Source: Antilocapra americana (lineage: Eukaryota; Chordata; Mammalia; Artiodactyla; Antilocapridae). From it: a DNA stretch of 64,000 nt. The position numbers were made by a program, and so were the translations under genes. How positions within the stretch are numbered: the first letter of the stretch is position 1; the number at the start of each line of letters is the position of its first letter. The stretch lies in contig ML660211.1 of NCBI GenBank assembly GCA_007570785.1, positions 4,135,015-4,199,014 of the forward strand, given 5' to 3'. Shown here one piece after another: positions 1-10,894 of this stretch. The notes beneath the pieces are model-generated. The model had not been told where the DNA came from. It did no database searches and saw nothing but the letters and a program-made list of their open reading frames with translations.

Positions 1-109
1 TTAACCTTGTATAACTACTATAATGAATTCCTATGTCTACATTATGCTAAGGCAATCAATGTCTCCAAATATGCTGGCCATAGTTACGAGCATTCCTAAG
101 TCCCATTTC

Positions 110-545
110 CTTGGTCTCTTCAAGGAAGGGAGCCTCCTCCGTGGAGTGGTCGGGGGAGTAGGAGGTGGAAAGGTGACCCAAGTATGAGCCCTTCTGGTGG
201 TGGCCTTGCCATGACCCCCAGAGAACTCTTGGTAAACTCCCCAGTAACGAGTAGGAGGTTTAGTAATCTATTTAAATGTCCCTTATTCCTCCTTTGTTTT
301 CGGGGAAGGGAATTCACCTTCCCGCATCCTCTGGGGGAATTATCTCAGGACAAATTCTTTCTAACTGGGACTGACCTACTGAGATGAGCTAATGTTCTGA
401 GCATGGACAGAACTCCCAAGAAAAATACCAGAAGGGGCCTTGCCCAGGATGGCCCGATAAAGAAAGTCCGCTTTGCAGTTTCCTTCTTAGTCTCGTGACC
501 TTGTCATCCTAGCAAGGGGGCATCCTGACGGCTCCCGGCAGGTAG
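110..545. repeat. Unassigned GC-richer LTR-like block
   Basis: This block has clearly more G+C than the AT-rich DNA on its right. It keeps several CpGs, has a TATTTAAA box near 267-274 and G-rich and C-rich runs. Such composition resembles a solo LTR of an endogenous retrovirus, but I see no matching second LTR, no primer binding site and no paired TG...CA ends, and I do not recognise the family. ORFs on both strands (184-387 plus, 120-317 minus) overlap each other and look like chance. It could also be single-copy DNA. Confidence 0.3.
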
Positions 546-608
546 CCATGGCCTCCTACGTGGGATTTTAATGACCCGGGGATCAAACCTGCATCTCATG
601 TACCAGGA
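546..608 (-). mobile_element. CHR-type tRNA-Glu SINE fragment
   Basis: Read on the plus strand, the run through CCTACGTGGGATTTTAAT and GGGGATCAAACCTGC matches the reverse complement of the 5' tRNA-Glu half of cetartiodactyl CHR-type SINEs, including the B-box-like region. Only about 60 bases remain. The call rests on a short remembered consensus. Confidence 0.45.
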
Positions 609-1662
609 CACAGAATATATACAGCATTATAAATATGAGTGCATGTATAAACAAAGAGTTTTTAAGAGGTACTGATACACGTGAATATTCTATTTAAATT
701 TTATTCTATTACATGCAGTTCTTCTCTATCACTTTTTATTTTTCGTTTTCTAATGCTGGTTGAGGCCCACCAAACAGATTCCTAGGACCCAGTTTAAAAG
801 AAGCAATAATCTAGAACCATTGATCAAGAGGTCTAGGTATTGAAACATCACTGCATCACTGCCTCTAGTGTCAATTATGATTATTTTTTAAATGTATATT
901 CTAATATGTTCATATTTAAGAAACCAGGAGGTACCTTATTATTTGTAGGGAAGACTATCAGTCATACAATAGTCCAGACTGTGGTAACTGTGGCATTTGA
1001 AAGACAATTTATTTAACCATTAGAGACTTGACCCAGCCTCCTGGAAATATTGAAAGCTCTATGCTACTCCAAGAGAAAGACCAGTGACATTTTTCAGCTG
1101 TAGGATTTTGAGCCTAGCTCATCTTTAAAGCAGATAAAACTCAGAGAACTCCCATTCAACTTTGAAGAATACAAATTTTAATAAGAAGTGAAATTTCAAG
1201 CAAAACTGAGGGGGAGTGTAGTGAGCAGGATATTGCTAATTTATTAGACCCGTCGCTTATATTCCTGCCCCCACCATGATACTGTTTTAAGTGTCAGTGA
1301 AGCGTGAGGATGAAAGACTTTTGAAGCCGTATCAAAGGAAAATCAGTTTTTTGACATAGAGCACAGGTACCTCAATTGAATATTTTCTCAGCTTTCACTT
1401 TTGATGCTCATTCGTAATATACCATCATTTATTACTTAAACTAATGTTTTGGGGAAAATAATTTTAATTACTGGGCCATTTCTGATTCAGCCATTGAAAA
1501 ACGCACGGATGTAAAACTGATCTAACAAATGAAACAAATTATATAAGTTAAACCGTTAAAAATCATTCAAATATTCATATTAAATTGAAAGTTAAGTTTT
1601 AATATTAATACTGAAGTAAATTTGTAAAGTCTAGGCATATTAAATTTTTATAAAATTGTTAT
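609..1662. other. Single-copy AT-rich DNA, no gene seen
   Basis: No repeat family, long ORF or RNA gene is recognisable here. The sequence is AT-rich with short A/T runs and stop codons in all frames. Decayed ancient repeats below my recognition limit may be present. Confidence 0.6.
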
Positions 1663-1682
1663 GTTGTTTAGAAATAAATTAT

Positions 1683-2036
1683 TTTTGTTGTTATTCAGTC
1701 GTTTGGTTGTGTCTGACTCTTTGCAACCCCATGGACTGCAGCACGCCAGGCATCCCTGTCCTTCACTAGCTCCTGGAGTTTGCTCAAACTCATGTCTATT
1801 GAGTCAGTGATGCCATCCTACCATCACATCCTCTATCACCCCCTTCTCTTCCTGCCCTCAATCTTTCCCAGTATCAGGGTATTTTACAATTAGCTGACTC
1901 TAATATTTATTGGTTACTTTTTTTCCAATGATGTGAATCAGGTGGCGGAAGTATTGGAGTTTCAGCTTCAGCATCGGTTCTTTCAATGAGTATTCAGGGT
2001 TGATTTCCTTTAGGATTGACTGGTTTGAATTCTTAG
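1683..2036 (-). mobile_element. 5'-truncated BovB LINE 3' end
   Basis: The plus strand begins with the reversed BovB 3' terminus (TTGTTATTCAGTC, then the TGTCTGACTCTTTGCAACCCC block) and runs about 350 bases back into the 3' end of the reverse transcriptase reading frame. A perfect 20-base target-site duplication, GTTGTTTAGAAATAAATTAT, lies at 1663-1682 and 2037-2056. The boundaries are therefore exact and the copy was truncated on insertion. It has no coding capacity. Confidence 0.92.
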
Positions 2037-2264
2037 GTTGTTTAGAAATAAATTATAGTTATATATATATGGTTGTTCACCTTATTTCTTAATATGTACT
2101 TCTCTGAATCTTATTTTGTTCAAAACTGAGTGATAATGCATCTCAAAGCCATTATTCATCAGTCATGTAAAATAGTATGTAGAAACCATAATTTATTCAA
2201 TCATATGTGAATGAATATTCATTTTGCAGCCACCCTTTTGCCACTATATGCATTGGTAAAATGA

Positions 2265-2776
2265 TTCAGTTCAGTTCATTTCAGTTGCTCTCATGTTCGA
2301 TGTTTTGTGACCCCATGGACTGCAGCCCTCCAGGCTTCCCTGTCCATTACCAACTCTCAGAGCTTGCTCAAACTCATGTCCATTGAGTTGGTGATGCCAT
2401 CCAACCATTTCATCCTGTCGTCCCCTTCTCTTCCATCCTTCAGTCTTTCCCAGCATCATGGTCTTTTCCAATGGGTCAGTTCTTCACACTGGTGGCCAAA
2501 CTATTAGAGTTTCAGCTTCAGCATCAGTCCTTCCAAAGAATATTCAGGACTGATTTCCTTTAGGATTCACTGGTTTGATCTCCTTTCAGTCCAAGGGACT
2601 CTCAAGAGTCTTCTTCAACACCAGAGTTCAAAAGCATAATTTCTTCAGCGCTCAGCGTTCTTTATAGTCCAACTCTCATATCCATACATGCCTACTGGAA
2701 AAACCATAGCTTTAACTAGAAAGACCTTTGTTGGCACAGTAATGTCTCTGCTTTTTAATATGCTGTCCAGGTTGAA
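2265..2776 (-). mobile_element. BovB LINE 3' end (about 0.5 kb)
   Basis: The plus strand starts with TTCAGTTCAGTTCATTTCAG, the reversed simple-repeat tail of BovB, and continues through the conserved 3' block to the CTTTTTAATATGCTGTCCAGG motif. That is the 3' part of the RTE-type ORF read backwards. The copy is 5'-truncated. ORFs at 2271-2471 and 2307-2507 are remnants or shadows of it. Confidence 0.92.
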
Positions 2777-2847
2777 TGATTTTTTTTTTAAATATGCTAT
2801 CTAGGTTCAATTATTGTCTTTACTACAATTATACTTTAGTAATCAAT

Positions 2848-3060
2848 GCTTCCCTGGTGGCTCAGACAGTCAAGAATCAGCCTGCAATGCAGGAGACCCA
2901 GGTTAAACTCCTGGTCAGAAAGCTCCCCTAGAGAAAGGAATGTCAACCCACACCAATATTCTTTCCTGGAGAATGCCATGAACAAAGGATCCTGGCAGGC
3001 TCCACTCCATGATGTAACAAAGAGTGGGACATGACTGAGTGACTAACACTTTCCCTTTCA
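2848..3060 (+). mobile_element. Bov-tA SINE
   Basis: The copy starts with the tRNA-Glu-derived head (GCTTCCCTGGTGGCTCAGAC) and a B-box-like GGTTAAACTCC. It passes into the BovA monomer (CCTGGAGAATGCCATG) and ends with GACTGAGTGACTAACACTTTC. It is full length (about 213 bases) and moderately diverged. The 2846-3034 ORF is only a reading of the SINE. Confidence 0.92.
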
Positions 3061-3195
3061 GCTGCATCTACTTTGTGGAACCAGTTTTGAGCAATGGAAT
3101 TGTTAGATATTATTGAAACTATAGGTATGTTTAATTAAATATTACCAGATTGCCTTCTAAAGAGGCCTTGAAAATTATATGTCTAGCATTAATTT

Positions 3196-3474
3196 ATGAC
3201 AATCTCCTTTTCTCCACAAAATGTTTCCAACCTGGAGGAAGAAATTGTCAGTCACACGCTCTTTCGAGAACAGAAGCTTCTATGGAAGATGCCGAGGAAG
3301 CTCCGAGCGCTGTGGGCAGGGACCGAGCTCACCCCCCTGGATGTGCGGCTCATCCGTGGGCCCGTGGGAGGCCCCCGCGCACCCTGCAGAGGTTACCGAC
3401 TGGTGGGACTGACCTCTGGGGACCCCGTGTCCCCACCCCGTGGAGCCCAAGGCGTCCAAGTGTCTGAGCAATAA
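3196..3474 (+). pseudogene. CpG-rich orphan ORF ending in TAA within AATAAA
   Basis: I do not recognise this sequence. An ATG-initiated frame of 92 codons runs through a sharply GC-rich patch (about 3235-3465, roughly a dozen CpGs) inside AT-rich DNA. Third positions are mostly G or C after codon 25, as in a mammalian exon. The stop TAA lies inside a canonical AATAAA (3471-3476), so the patch looks like the last exon or 3' end of a transcript with no 3' UTR. Two other plus frames are also open across the patch, which weakens the case because GC-rich DNA lacks stops by chance. There is no poly(A) tract after 3476, so a processed retrocopy is not proven. Alternatives are a decayed gene fragment, an endogenous retrovirus piece or a small CpG island. 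Confidence 0.3.
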
Positions 3475-3569
3475 AAGAAGAGTGTTTATCACAATCACCC
3501 CCTGTGATGACCTTTCTCTGGAATTTGAGACTATTTTTCATATTAAAACCAGATTTCCACATGAAATAT

Positions 3570-4058
3570 TTTTCCTGTAAGATATCTAATATTGTTGGTT
3601 ACTTTTTTCTATAATTTATCATCTGAAGATTTCAGAAAGCTTAGATTTATTATGCAGTAGTCCTATGATTTTTATAATGAGACATAAATTTCCTTATCCT
3701 AGAATACTTTTTCATGTACATTATATGCATAGTAGACTTGTTTAAAAAGATTTTATTCTTCATATAGTAAATACATTTCCCCCCCTTAAGCTTTTAGGAA
3801 TATGTTACCAGGAAAATATCCACAACAAACCTGTATATTCCTGTTTTATTTTTATTACAATATTTTTTAGGTATTTCCACATGGTGTGAAGTAAGAATCA
3901 TTCTTTTTTGTTTTCCTGAAGATTGCAATTAGAATTTTGCAGGCACCATTTATGCAGATGATTGCACTAAGCTTAAGTAACTGCTTTAGTGTATACAAAA
4001 TCCTTATGTTTACCAATATTAATTTTTGTGCTTTTTTATTCTATTCTACTGGTTAATT
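3570..4058. other. AT-rich DNA, no gene seen
   Basis: No recognisable element. It contains T-rich and A-rich runs only. It may be decayed L1. Confidence 0.5.
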
Positions 4059-4059
4059 A

Positions 4060-4246
4060 ATGGGCTTCCCTTGTGGCTCAGCTGGTAAAGAATACACCTG
4101 CAATTCGGGAGACCTGGGTTAGATCCCTGGGTTGTGAAGATCCCCTGGAGAAGGGAAAGACTACCCACTCCAGTATTCTGGCCTGGAGATTCCATGGACG
4201 AGTCCATGTGGTTGCAAAAAGTTGGACATGACGGAGTGACTTTCAC
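4060..4246 (+). mobile_element. Bov-tA SINE with internal deletion
   Basis: The head GGGCTTCCCTTGTGGCTCAG and the BovA body are clear. Part of the stretch between CCATGGAC and the final GTCCATG block is missing compared with other copies in this window, giving about 187 bases. The minus-strand ORF at 4046-4246 is a shadow. Confidence 0.88.
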
Positions 4247-4872
4247 TTTGAATTTTCAATGGTTAATGTGCATATATCAGTGACAGATAAAATAATTTTA
4301 TAGAAAATCATTTTCTCTAGTCTTATAAATTCTTTTTGGTTTAAAGTCATCTATTCTCTAATTCAAGAAATTTAGCTTCCAACTATAATTAATTAAACTC
4401 AAAAATTAATTTTGCAAAAATAGTTATTTTATGGTAATATATTTTCCTTTGAAAGTACAAACAAGAATGTAGCACACCTTCTATTTTTAGGTGTTATTTT
4501 AAGTCCAAAAAATTTATCTTTATCATATGATCTCTGCAAATTCCCTGTTACATTTATTTTTGGACATGTGATATTTTCATAGTCAATGTCAATATTTTAT
4601 ATTTCTTTATTTCTATTTTGAGATCCATATAATAGCATGCATAAAAATAGTTTTGTCTGTTTTTCAGTCATATTTCCTTTTAACACCTAATGTTTTCCTA
4701 ATAAAATCCCTTGGTTTTATATATATAAATTCCTTTCATATACTCCTTTTTTCCTCCAGTATAAGTTATTTTATTTTCTTTACTTTTTAATTTATTTAAA
4801 CTTCCCATTAATATTTAATATTGACATCATTTTGTGTCTTTTCTTTTTAATATTTATAGTACCTAAGTTTTT
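4247..4872. other. AT-rich DNA, no gene seen
   Basis: Strongly AT-rich with no recognisable repeat. Nothing coding. Confidence 0.5.
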
Positions 4873-5080
4873 AAGGGGGTCTGGTGGCTGAGTAGTAAAG
4901 AATCTGACTGCAAGGCAGGAGATGAAAGTCAATACCTGGTTTGGAAAGGTCCCCTGGGGAATGAAGTGGCAACTCAATCCAGTATTCTTGCCTGGGAAAT
5001 CCCATGAACAGAGGAGCCTGGTGGGCTACAGTCCATGATGTGGTAAAAGAGTTGGGTATGACCAGGTGATGAAAAAACAA
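4873..5080 (+). mobile_element. Diverged Bov-tA SINE
   Basis: The body matches Bov-tA (CAGTATTCTTGCCTGGGAAA, then GAGCCTGGTGGGCTACAGTC). The tRNA head is altered (GGTCTGGTGGCTGAGTAGTA) and the B-box region is degraded, so this is an older copy. Confidence 0.85.
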
Positions 5081-5181
5081 GTAGGTAAAGAGTGATTTAA
5101 AACAAATGAACAAAGATGCACAGTGTAGGCTTGTAATAAGTAGATATTGCTGTAGAAGTATGATATATTTGTTTGGATTTA

Positions 5182-5478
5182 TTGTCCTAAAGGAAATCAG
5201 TCCTGAATATTCATTGGAAGGACTGATGCTGAAGCTGAAACTCCAATACTTTGGCCACCTGATGTGAAGAACTGACTCATATGAAAACACCCTGATGCTG
5301 GGAAAGATTGAAGGTGGGAGGAGAAGGGGACGTCAGAGGATGAGATGGTTGGATGGCATCACTGACTCAATGGACATGAGTTTGACTAAGCTCCAGGAGT
5401 TGGTGATGGACAGGGAAGCCTGGCATGCTGCAGTCCATGGGGTTGTAGAGTCAGACATAATTGAGCAACTGAATTGAA
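5182..5478 (+). mobile_element. 5'-truncated BovB LINE 3' end
   Basis: The plus strand carries the last 0.3 kb of BovB, from GAATATTCATTGGAAGGACT to the GAATTGAATT tail. The 13-base target-site duplication TTGTTTGGATTTA lies at 5169-5181 and 5479-5491. An ORF at 5295-5477 translates the C-terminal end of the RTE reverse transcriptase ORF ([20 protein letters not shown]). It has no start context of its own and is a remnant. Confidence 0.93.
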
Positions 5479-5579
5479 TTGTTTGGATTTAAATAAGAAA
5501 AACCTTTGGATTAGGATTCTTGATTAATATTTTTTGAAGGATGCTTAATTTCCCAAACTTGCATTTATGTGGAAAGAAT

Positions 5580-5642
5580 ATCTATATTAAATATAGATAT
5601 ATAATATAAATATATATTATATAAATATACAATATCTATATG
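5580..5642. repeat. AT-rich palindromic low-complexity tract
   Basis: Alternating A/T runs with imperfect self-complementarity (TATATAATATAAATATATA). This could extrude as a cruciform. Such tracts are common at recombination-prone or weakly melting sites. Confidence 0.7.
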
Positions 5643-6460
5643 TTTGATCTGTCAATTACTGATAAAGAGGCATTGATGTCTCTAACAATGAATAAATACC
5701 TCTTCTTTCAAGTCTAGTAGTTTTTGTCTAATGTACTTTTATATTCTGTTGTTATATGTATATATTCTCAGAATTGTTATCTCATATTGGATAATTGAAT
5801 ATTTTATCATTATGAATAACCCTCTGGTTTTATAATTAATATGCCCATCCTCACATTCTTTTCATTATTAGTGTTAACATGGTGTATCTTCCTCCATCTT
5901 AAAAAGATAGCATGTTTATATTTAAAGCTGATTTATTTTAGGCAACATATAGTTGGGCTTTTTAAAAGAAATGCATGACAATCTATCACTTAACTCATAG
6001 ATTGTTCACATTTACAGTAGTATTTGACAAAGTTGGATTAATAATTACAGTGTTTGTGACTTTTTATTATTAGTTGCTTTTGTTATTTGTTTCTTATTTT
6101 CTCTCTTATTTTGTTTTTTACTTTGGTGGGTTTTAATTATTTTATATGAATTCACCTCTCTCTTAGATAACAAATCATGATTTATTAAAAATACATTTTA
6201 TTGGTTGACCTAGAGTTTATAACATAGGTTTTAAGTAACTCAGGTTCATCTTCAAATAATACTATAGTACATCACAAGTAATATAGATTCAACTAAGTGT
6301 TCTCAAATTCCTTCTTCCTGTCCCTTATAAAACTGTTGTCATTTATTTCATGTATCCTTTTCTAGAATCACCCAAAATGTTTCTATTGTTTCAATAAACA
6401 GTAAATATTAAATGAATTAAGAACAAGAAAAGTATCTATTTGACCTTCATTTTTTCCTTC
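5640..6460 (-). mobile_element. Ancient L1 internal fragment
   Basis: The plus strand matches the reversed ORF2-proximal region of old mammalian L1. Landmarks are GTTTGATCTGTCAATTACTG, GGTGTATCTTCCTCCATC and GGCAACATATAGTTGGGCTT. It is interrupted or ended at about 6474 by a young L1. All frames are closed. Confidence 0.6.
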
Positions 6461-6473
6461 TCTTTAACTCTGC

Positions 6474-7062
6474 CTTTTTTTTCCCTTTTATTTATTTATT
6501 TTCTTTACATTATTGTGTTGGTTTTACCATACATTGACATGAATCCGCCATGGGTATACATATGCTCCCCTTCCGTAAGCCCCCTCCCACCTCCCTCCCG
6601 ATTCCATCTCTCTGGGTCTTCCCAGTGCACCAGCCCTGAGCACCCTGTATCAAGCATCAAACCAGGGCTGGTGATTGATTTCACATATGATAATTTACAT
6701 GTTTCAATCCCATTCCCCCATATTATCCCACCCTTGCCCTCTCCCATAGAGTCCAAAAAACTGTTCTATACATATGCATCTCTTTTGCTATCTCACATAC
6801 AGGGTTATCATTACCATCTTTCTAAATTCCATATATATGTGTTAGTATACTGTATTGTTATTTTTCCTTCTGGCCTACTTCACTCTGTATAATAGGCTCC
6901 AGTTTTGTCCACCTCAGTAGAACTGATTCAAATGTATTCTTTTTAATGGCTGAGTAATATTCCATTGTGTATATGCACCACAGCTTTCTTATACTTCCTC
7001 TGCTGATGTACATCTAGGTTGCTTTCAGGTCCTGGCTATTGTAAACAGTGCAGCAATGAATG
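6474..7062 (-). mobile_element. Young ruminant L1 3' end
   Basis: The plus strand starts with a T run, the reversed poly(A) tail. It continues through the reversed 3' UTR (CCATACATTGACATGAATCC) into the last part of ORF2 (CCATTGTGTATATGCACC) and stops at a 5' truncation near 7062. The 150-residue plus-strand ORF at 6440-6892 is an antisense shadow. Confidence 0.9.
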
Positions 7063-7711
7063 TGAGGAAAATAAATCTGGTATTTACACCATCTAAGGGA
7101 AGTACTTTGTAGTGGCAGCCTTATCAAGTAAACACATTTACTTAGCTTTATTATTTGGGGGTTCACTTGTTTTATTTGCTTATTCTTTGCTTACTCTTGA
7201 TGTGTTTCTTGGAAGCCCTAATCCTTGTTGATTATTCTCCCCTTGTTAGGTGATACAGAAAGGCTAAGAGTATTTTAGTGGGAAGCATGTCCTTCCTCTA
7301 ACTAAGGAATAAGGTTTATCATAGACTTTTCTAGGAAAGCAGACTTTTGCTGTGAGGAAGTCACTTAATATGATTTAAAATGACCACTACTTCTCCACTC
7401 TTATCAGAGATAAGAGAGGGTCACCTTCAGATCATCAGGAAGGACACACGGTGGGGCCCTAGAGATAATGTCTGCTAATGTGTTACCTTTGTCTCAGACT
7501 GTGTCACTTAGGAGTTTCTTATTCTCATGCTAGTACACATTCAGCCTCGGGAAGTCTGTCCACATTACTGTTTGAGTCTTCCTACCTGTTCACAGCTTTT
7601 GCTCTGGTTAAGAATATCTTGATTGTGACTCTATGTATACACCTAAGTCTCTAGATTTTAGATTGGCAGCTCTCCCAACCACCTCAGTTTTCTAAGTGGT
7701 CCAAGGAAAGC
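7063..7711. other. Single-copy DNA, no gene seen
   Basis: Moderate GC, no recognisable repeat and no ORF above chance. Confidence 0.5.
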
Positions 7712-8293
7712 TGGGGTTCCCAGGTGGTTCAATGGTACAGAATCTGCCTGTCAGTGTAGGAGACACAGGTTCAGTTCCTGGATGGGAGGATCCCCTGGGC
7801 AAGGAAATGGCAACCCATTCCAGTATTTTTTTTTTTTTTGAAATTATTTTTTAATTTGAGGAAAACTGCTTTATTAATAGGATATTGCATTGGTTTCTGC
7901 CATACAGCAACACAAATCAGCCATAATTATACATCTCTCTCTCTCTCTTGAGACTCTCCGCAGCCCCCATCCCACTCATCCAGGTCTTCACAGAGCACCA
8001 GGCTTGGCTCCTGGTATTATATAACAACTTCTTACCAGTTGTCTATTTTACACATGATAGTGTATGTATGTTGATGCTACTTTCTCCACTCATCCCACTC
8101 TATCCTTCCCCGCCTCTGGACACATACCTTGAGAAACCCGCAATTCTGGAAGACGCATGGACTGCAGCATGCATTGCAGCACTATCCAGTCCAGTATTCT
8201 TGCCTGGAGAATCACATGGGCAGAGGAGCCCAGTGGGCTACAGTCCATGGAATCACAAAAGAGTCAGACACACCTTAGCAACTAAAATACAAC
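7712..8293 (+). mobile_element. Bov-tA SINE split by an L1 tail
   Basis: The tRNA head and first part of a Bov-tA occupy 7712-7827 and the remainder 8190-8293. The two halves join without loss when the intervening L1 is set aside. This makes the SINE older than that L1. Confidence 0.9.
7828..8189 (-). mobile_element. L1 3' end nested in Bov-tA
   Basis: A 15-base T run (reversed poly(A)) leads into a reversed L1 3' UTR with GGTTTCTGCCATACAGCAAC, a subfamily different from the copy at 6474. The 9-base target-site duplication TCCAGTATT is at 7819-7827 and 8190-8198. The last about 45 bases (near 8141-8189) do not read as L1 3' UTR and may be filler captured at the 5' junction. Confidence 0.87.
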
Positions 8294-9559
8294 AGGTTAT
8301 ACTTTTACAAAGCATTAACATACTTTAATAGTCCTTTCCCTATTATATTTTTTCACTGTAATGCTTGTTATCATCTGGCAAACTGCATTTTTGTTTATTC
8401 TAGGATACATAGAAATGAAAAGCATTTCCATTTTCCATTTCGAATGAAAAAATAAATTTCCCTCTATGGCAATAATGCTTGGGACATTTTTACAAATCAA
8501 AAGCAATAAATTCCACTTTATCCCTTAGTAACCCTGTTTTTGGCTTATAGTGACTGCTATCATGGCAATGTTTTCTGCATCAGTTATGCAAGAAAACATA
8601 AGGAATGGTATTCTAATTATCTCTCATTTGTAAATAAAGAATCTAGTTAAAACCACAGTTTAGAAATACGTTTCAAGATTCTACTTTAGGGAGGTTCACA
8701 AAAAGACATTCATGTTGATTTTGTTTGTGATTTTTGCAAATATAGATGTTTTGGCAAGTATTCCTTCATGGATGCTCCTCTGGTATAACTAAACTGTGGA
8801 TTCCATGTAAGAAACAGTATCATAACATCTTAGTTTATGGGTTTTTTTTCTGATTTTTCATTTGTTATTACTATGTGTCATTTCCAAAATTGAGTTTAAA
8901 TTCCATGCATGTTGTTATCACTTGCATCTTACTTTTCCAGACTAATCACAGCCTAGTTTTATGTGTGTGTGCTTGAATATAATGTATACTTCCCTGGAGT
9001 CTGATATAAATTCCAGGTCTTCTGATTGTTGCACTTGAATTTAAATGAATTGAAGTCAAAAGGAAACAGAACTGTGATATATATGACATTTCAGTATAAA
9101 TTTTCCTCTTTTACCAACGAGTGCCTATTTTAATACCCAGTATTTATACCCAGTGTGGCTGTTTGGATTATGGTTCTAATCCCTACAAATCAGTTGTTTG
9201 CATTGCCGCAGTGACACTTAGCCCCAGAACATTGTCCTTGTGAGGAATGAGTATAAACTTCACTGACTGGCTTTGATTTTTACAATATGTCTTTTCATTT
9301 TAGTCTCTGCCACTGAAGGACAGACTGAACTATCAACCTTAAATGAAAAAAGAAAGAAAGAAAGAAAGGCAAAAGAGAACAACAGAGTGGAACAAATAAA
9401 TTAGTCATTGGATCTTGATTTCAATTTCACTGTATGTCACAACAATGATCAAGCTGGTATCTAAAGGCAGCTTAACTTCAGTGACGCAAGAAGAAAACCT
9501 GAACTCAGAGTGTCAGCAGAGGAAGCTTATGGCCAAAAAGTAAATAATTTACTAAGTAC
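8294..9559. other. Single-copy DNA, no gene seen
   Basis: No repeat family recognised apart from a short (GAAA)n at about 9346-9368. The parts around 8480-8650 and 9120-9320 are less AT-rich than the surroundings. No exon with matching splice signals was found. Confidence 0.5.
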
Positions 9560-10140
9560 TTTTGACCAAAGACTCTAATTTTCAGCACTGTTGTCCTTGA
9601 CCTAGAGAGCACGTAGCTAAAAATGTATGAAAAGCTTTGGTGTAATGAGGAGCAGAGCAGAATAATGCCTCTAAAGTAATCTCAAAGTGGAAAGAAGAAA
9701 GCAATAAGCACAGCGGTTGGTAGATTGGAGACTGTGGGAATTTGCACTCAAAGGAAAGCCTTCTTATCCAAATGAAGAGAAATGAGGGAACAGGGCTGCA
9801 GACAGGCGTTCAGTTGTAGCCAGCTCTGGTTTGACTCAGCTGATTTTACCCATCACTGAGAAAGGGCAGCTGTGCCATCAATCACAGTCAGATCATTTTT
9901 TCTCTGTTAAACAGACAACTTGTCAGGTAGGTAACTAAATGTGTGTTATGCTCCAACTGCCACTTAGGAGCAGAATCAACACTCTGAGCGTGACTTTCAC
10001 AATACAACATTCCATTAGGAAGATGGTAGCCGTGCCAAATAAAGCTCTGAGGGCAATTTTCCAACAGCCATTCAATGAAGTCAATGTCAGTTGAACTTGA
10101 GCAGAATGGAAAATGTTACTTCAAAAAAAAGTCAACCTGA
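9560..10140. promoter_or_regulatory. Candidate conserved noncoding block
   Basis: This repeat-free stretch has higher GC than its flanks, no simple-sequence decay and a dense set of known vertebrate factor-binding motifs. These include an AP-1/Maf-type TGACTCAGC, CAGCTG E-boxes and a PBX/HOX-like ATCAATCA, within about 70 bases near 9830-9890. A spliceable ORF is absent. Motif density alone is weak evidence and conservation could not be tested here. Confidence 0.25.
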
Positions 10141-10888
10141 TTGAAATAGTTTCCCTAGTACCTAATGCATTCACACGAAATAAGAGAATATTCTGCATTG
10201 TTTAGAGGATCAGAATGAAATCCACACTCTAAGCTAGTAAACAAGCAAATTGTAAATTAAAAGTAAATGGAATTATAGATTAGAATGGAGTGCAAATGTG
10301 TTATAACAGAGAGGCATTTTCAGGAAGATGTTCACATTAGGGTACCTAGAAATATGTGAGAAATGGCAATTCAATATTATTAACAATTTGGGGAGTAGAG
10401 TACCTTCTCCACTACAGTAAGAAAAATTCAGATTTCTCAGATAGCTTTATCTGCATTAATGGATCATATTCTATAGCTCTCGATTGCTCTTTGTAGTCTT
10501 TAGAAATTGTAAATATTTCAAAGACTTCTTGATTTCTATGAGGAAAATGACATTTGATAATGAATATATTATCAAATATATTTGTCTTTGGGGAAGATAT
10601 TATATAAGGAAGTTAAAATCTTTAAAGGAAACTATATGATACATTCAGGGCATTCATCTGAGTTTCAAAGACAATGAGTTGAAAGCACTACCATATCAGT
10701 TAATTAAATACAATAATAACCTAAGGTGACCACTAACTAGGTTCTTGATCAACTAGCAGAGCAAATTGAATCTGACAGTCTTATTTAAATTTGTTATCTA
10801 AGCATCTAAGCAGCAAATTTGTTTCTGACTGATAGATTGAAACTAACATAAGGAACATATTTAGTTCTCTTGATGTCTAGGTTATCTT
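10141..10888. other. Single-copy AT-rich DNA, no gene seen
   Basis: No recognisable repeat or ORF. Confidence 0.5.
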
Positions 10889-10894
10889 CTTTCC

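Larger units (their letters stand above)
2080..3170 (-). mobile_element. Possible ancient L1 3' region, interrupted
   Basis: The parts not occupied by the younger BovB and Bov-tA (2080-2260 and about 3061-3170) resemble the reversed 3' region of old mammalian L1 elements, for example the stretch around AATTTATTCAATCATATGTG and the later GAGCAATGGAATTG. Divergence is high and the boundaries are guesses. Confidence 0.35.

Noticed and set aside
6440..6892. 150-residue plus-strand ORF with many hydrophobic residues
   Set aside because: It is the antisense of a young L1 3' UTR and ORF2 end and occurs in similar form at other L1 copies here.
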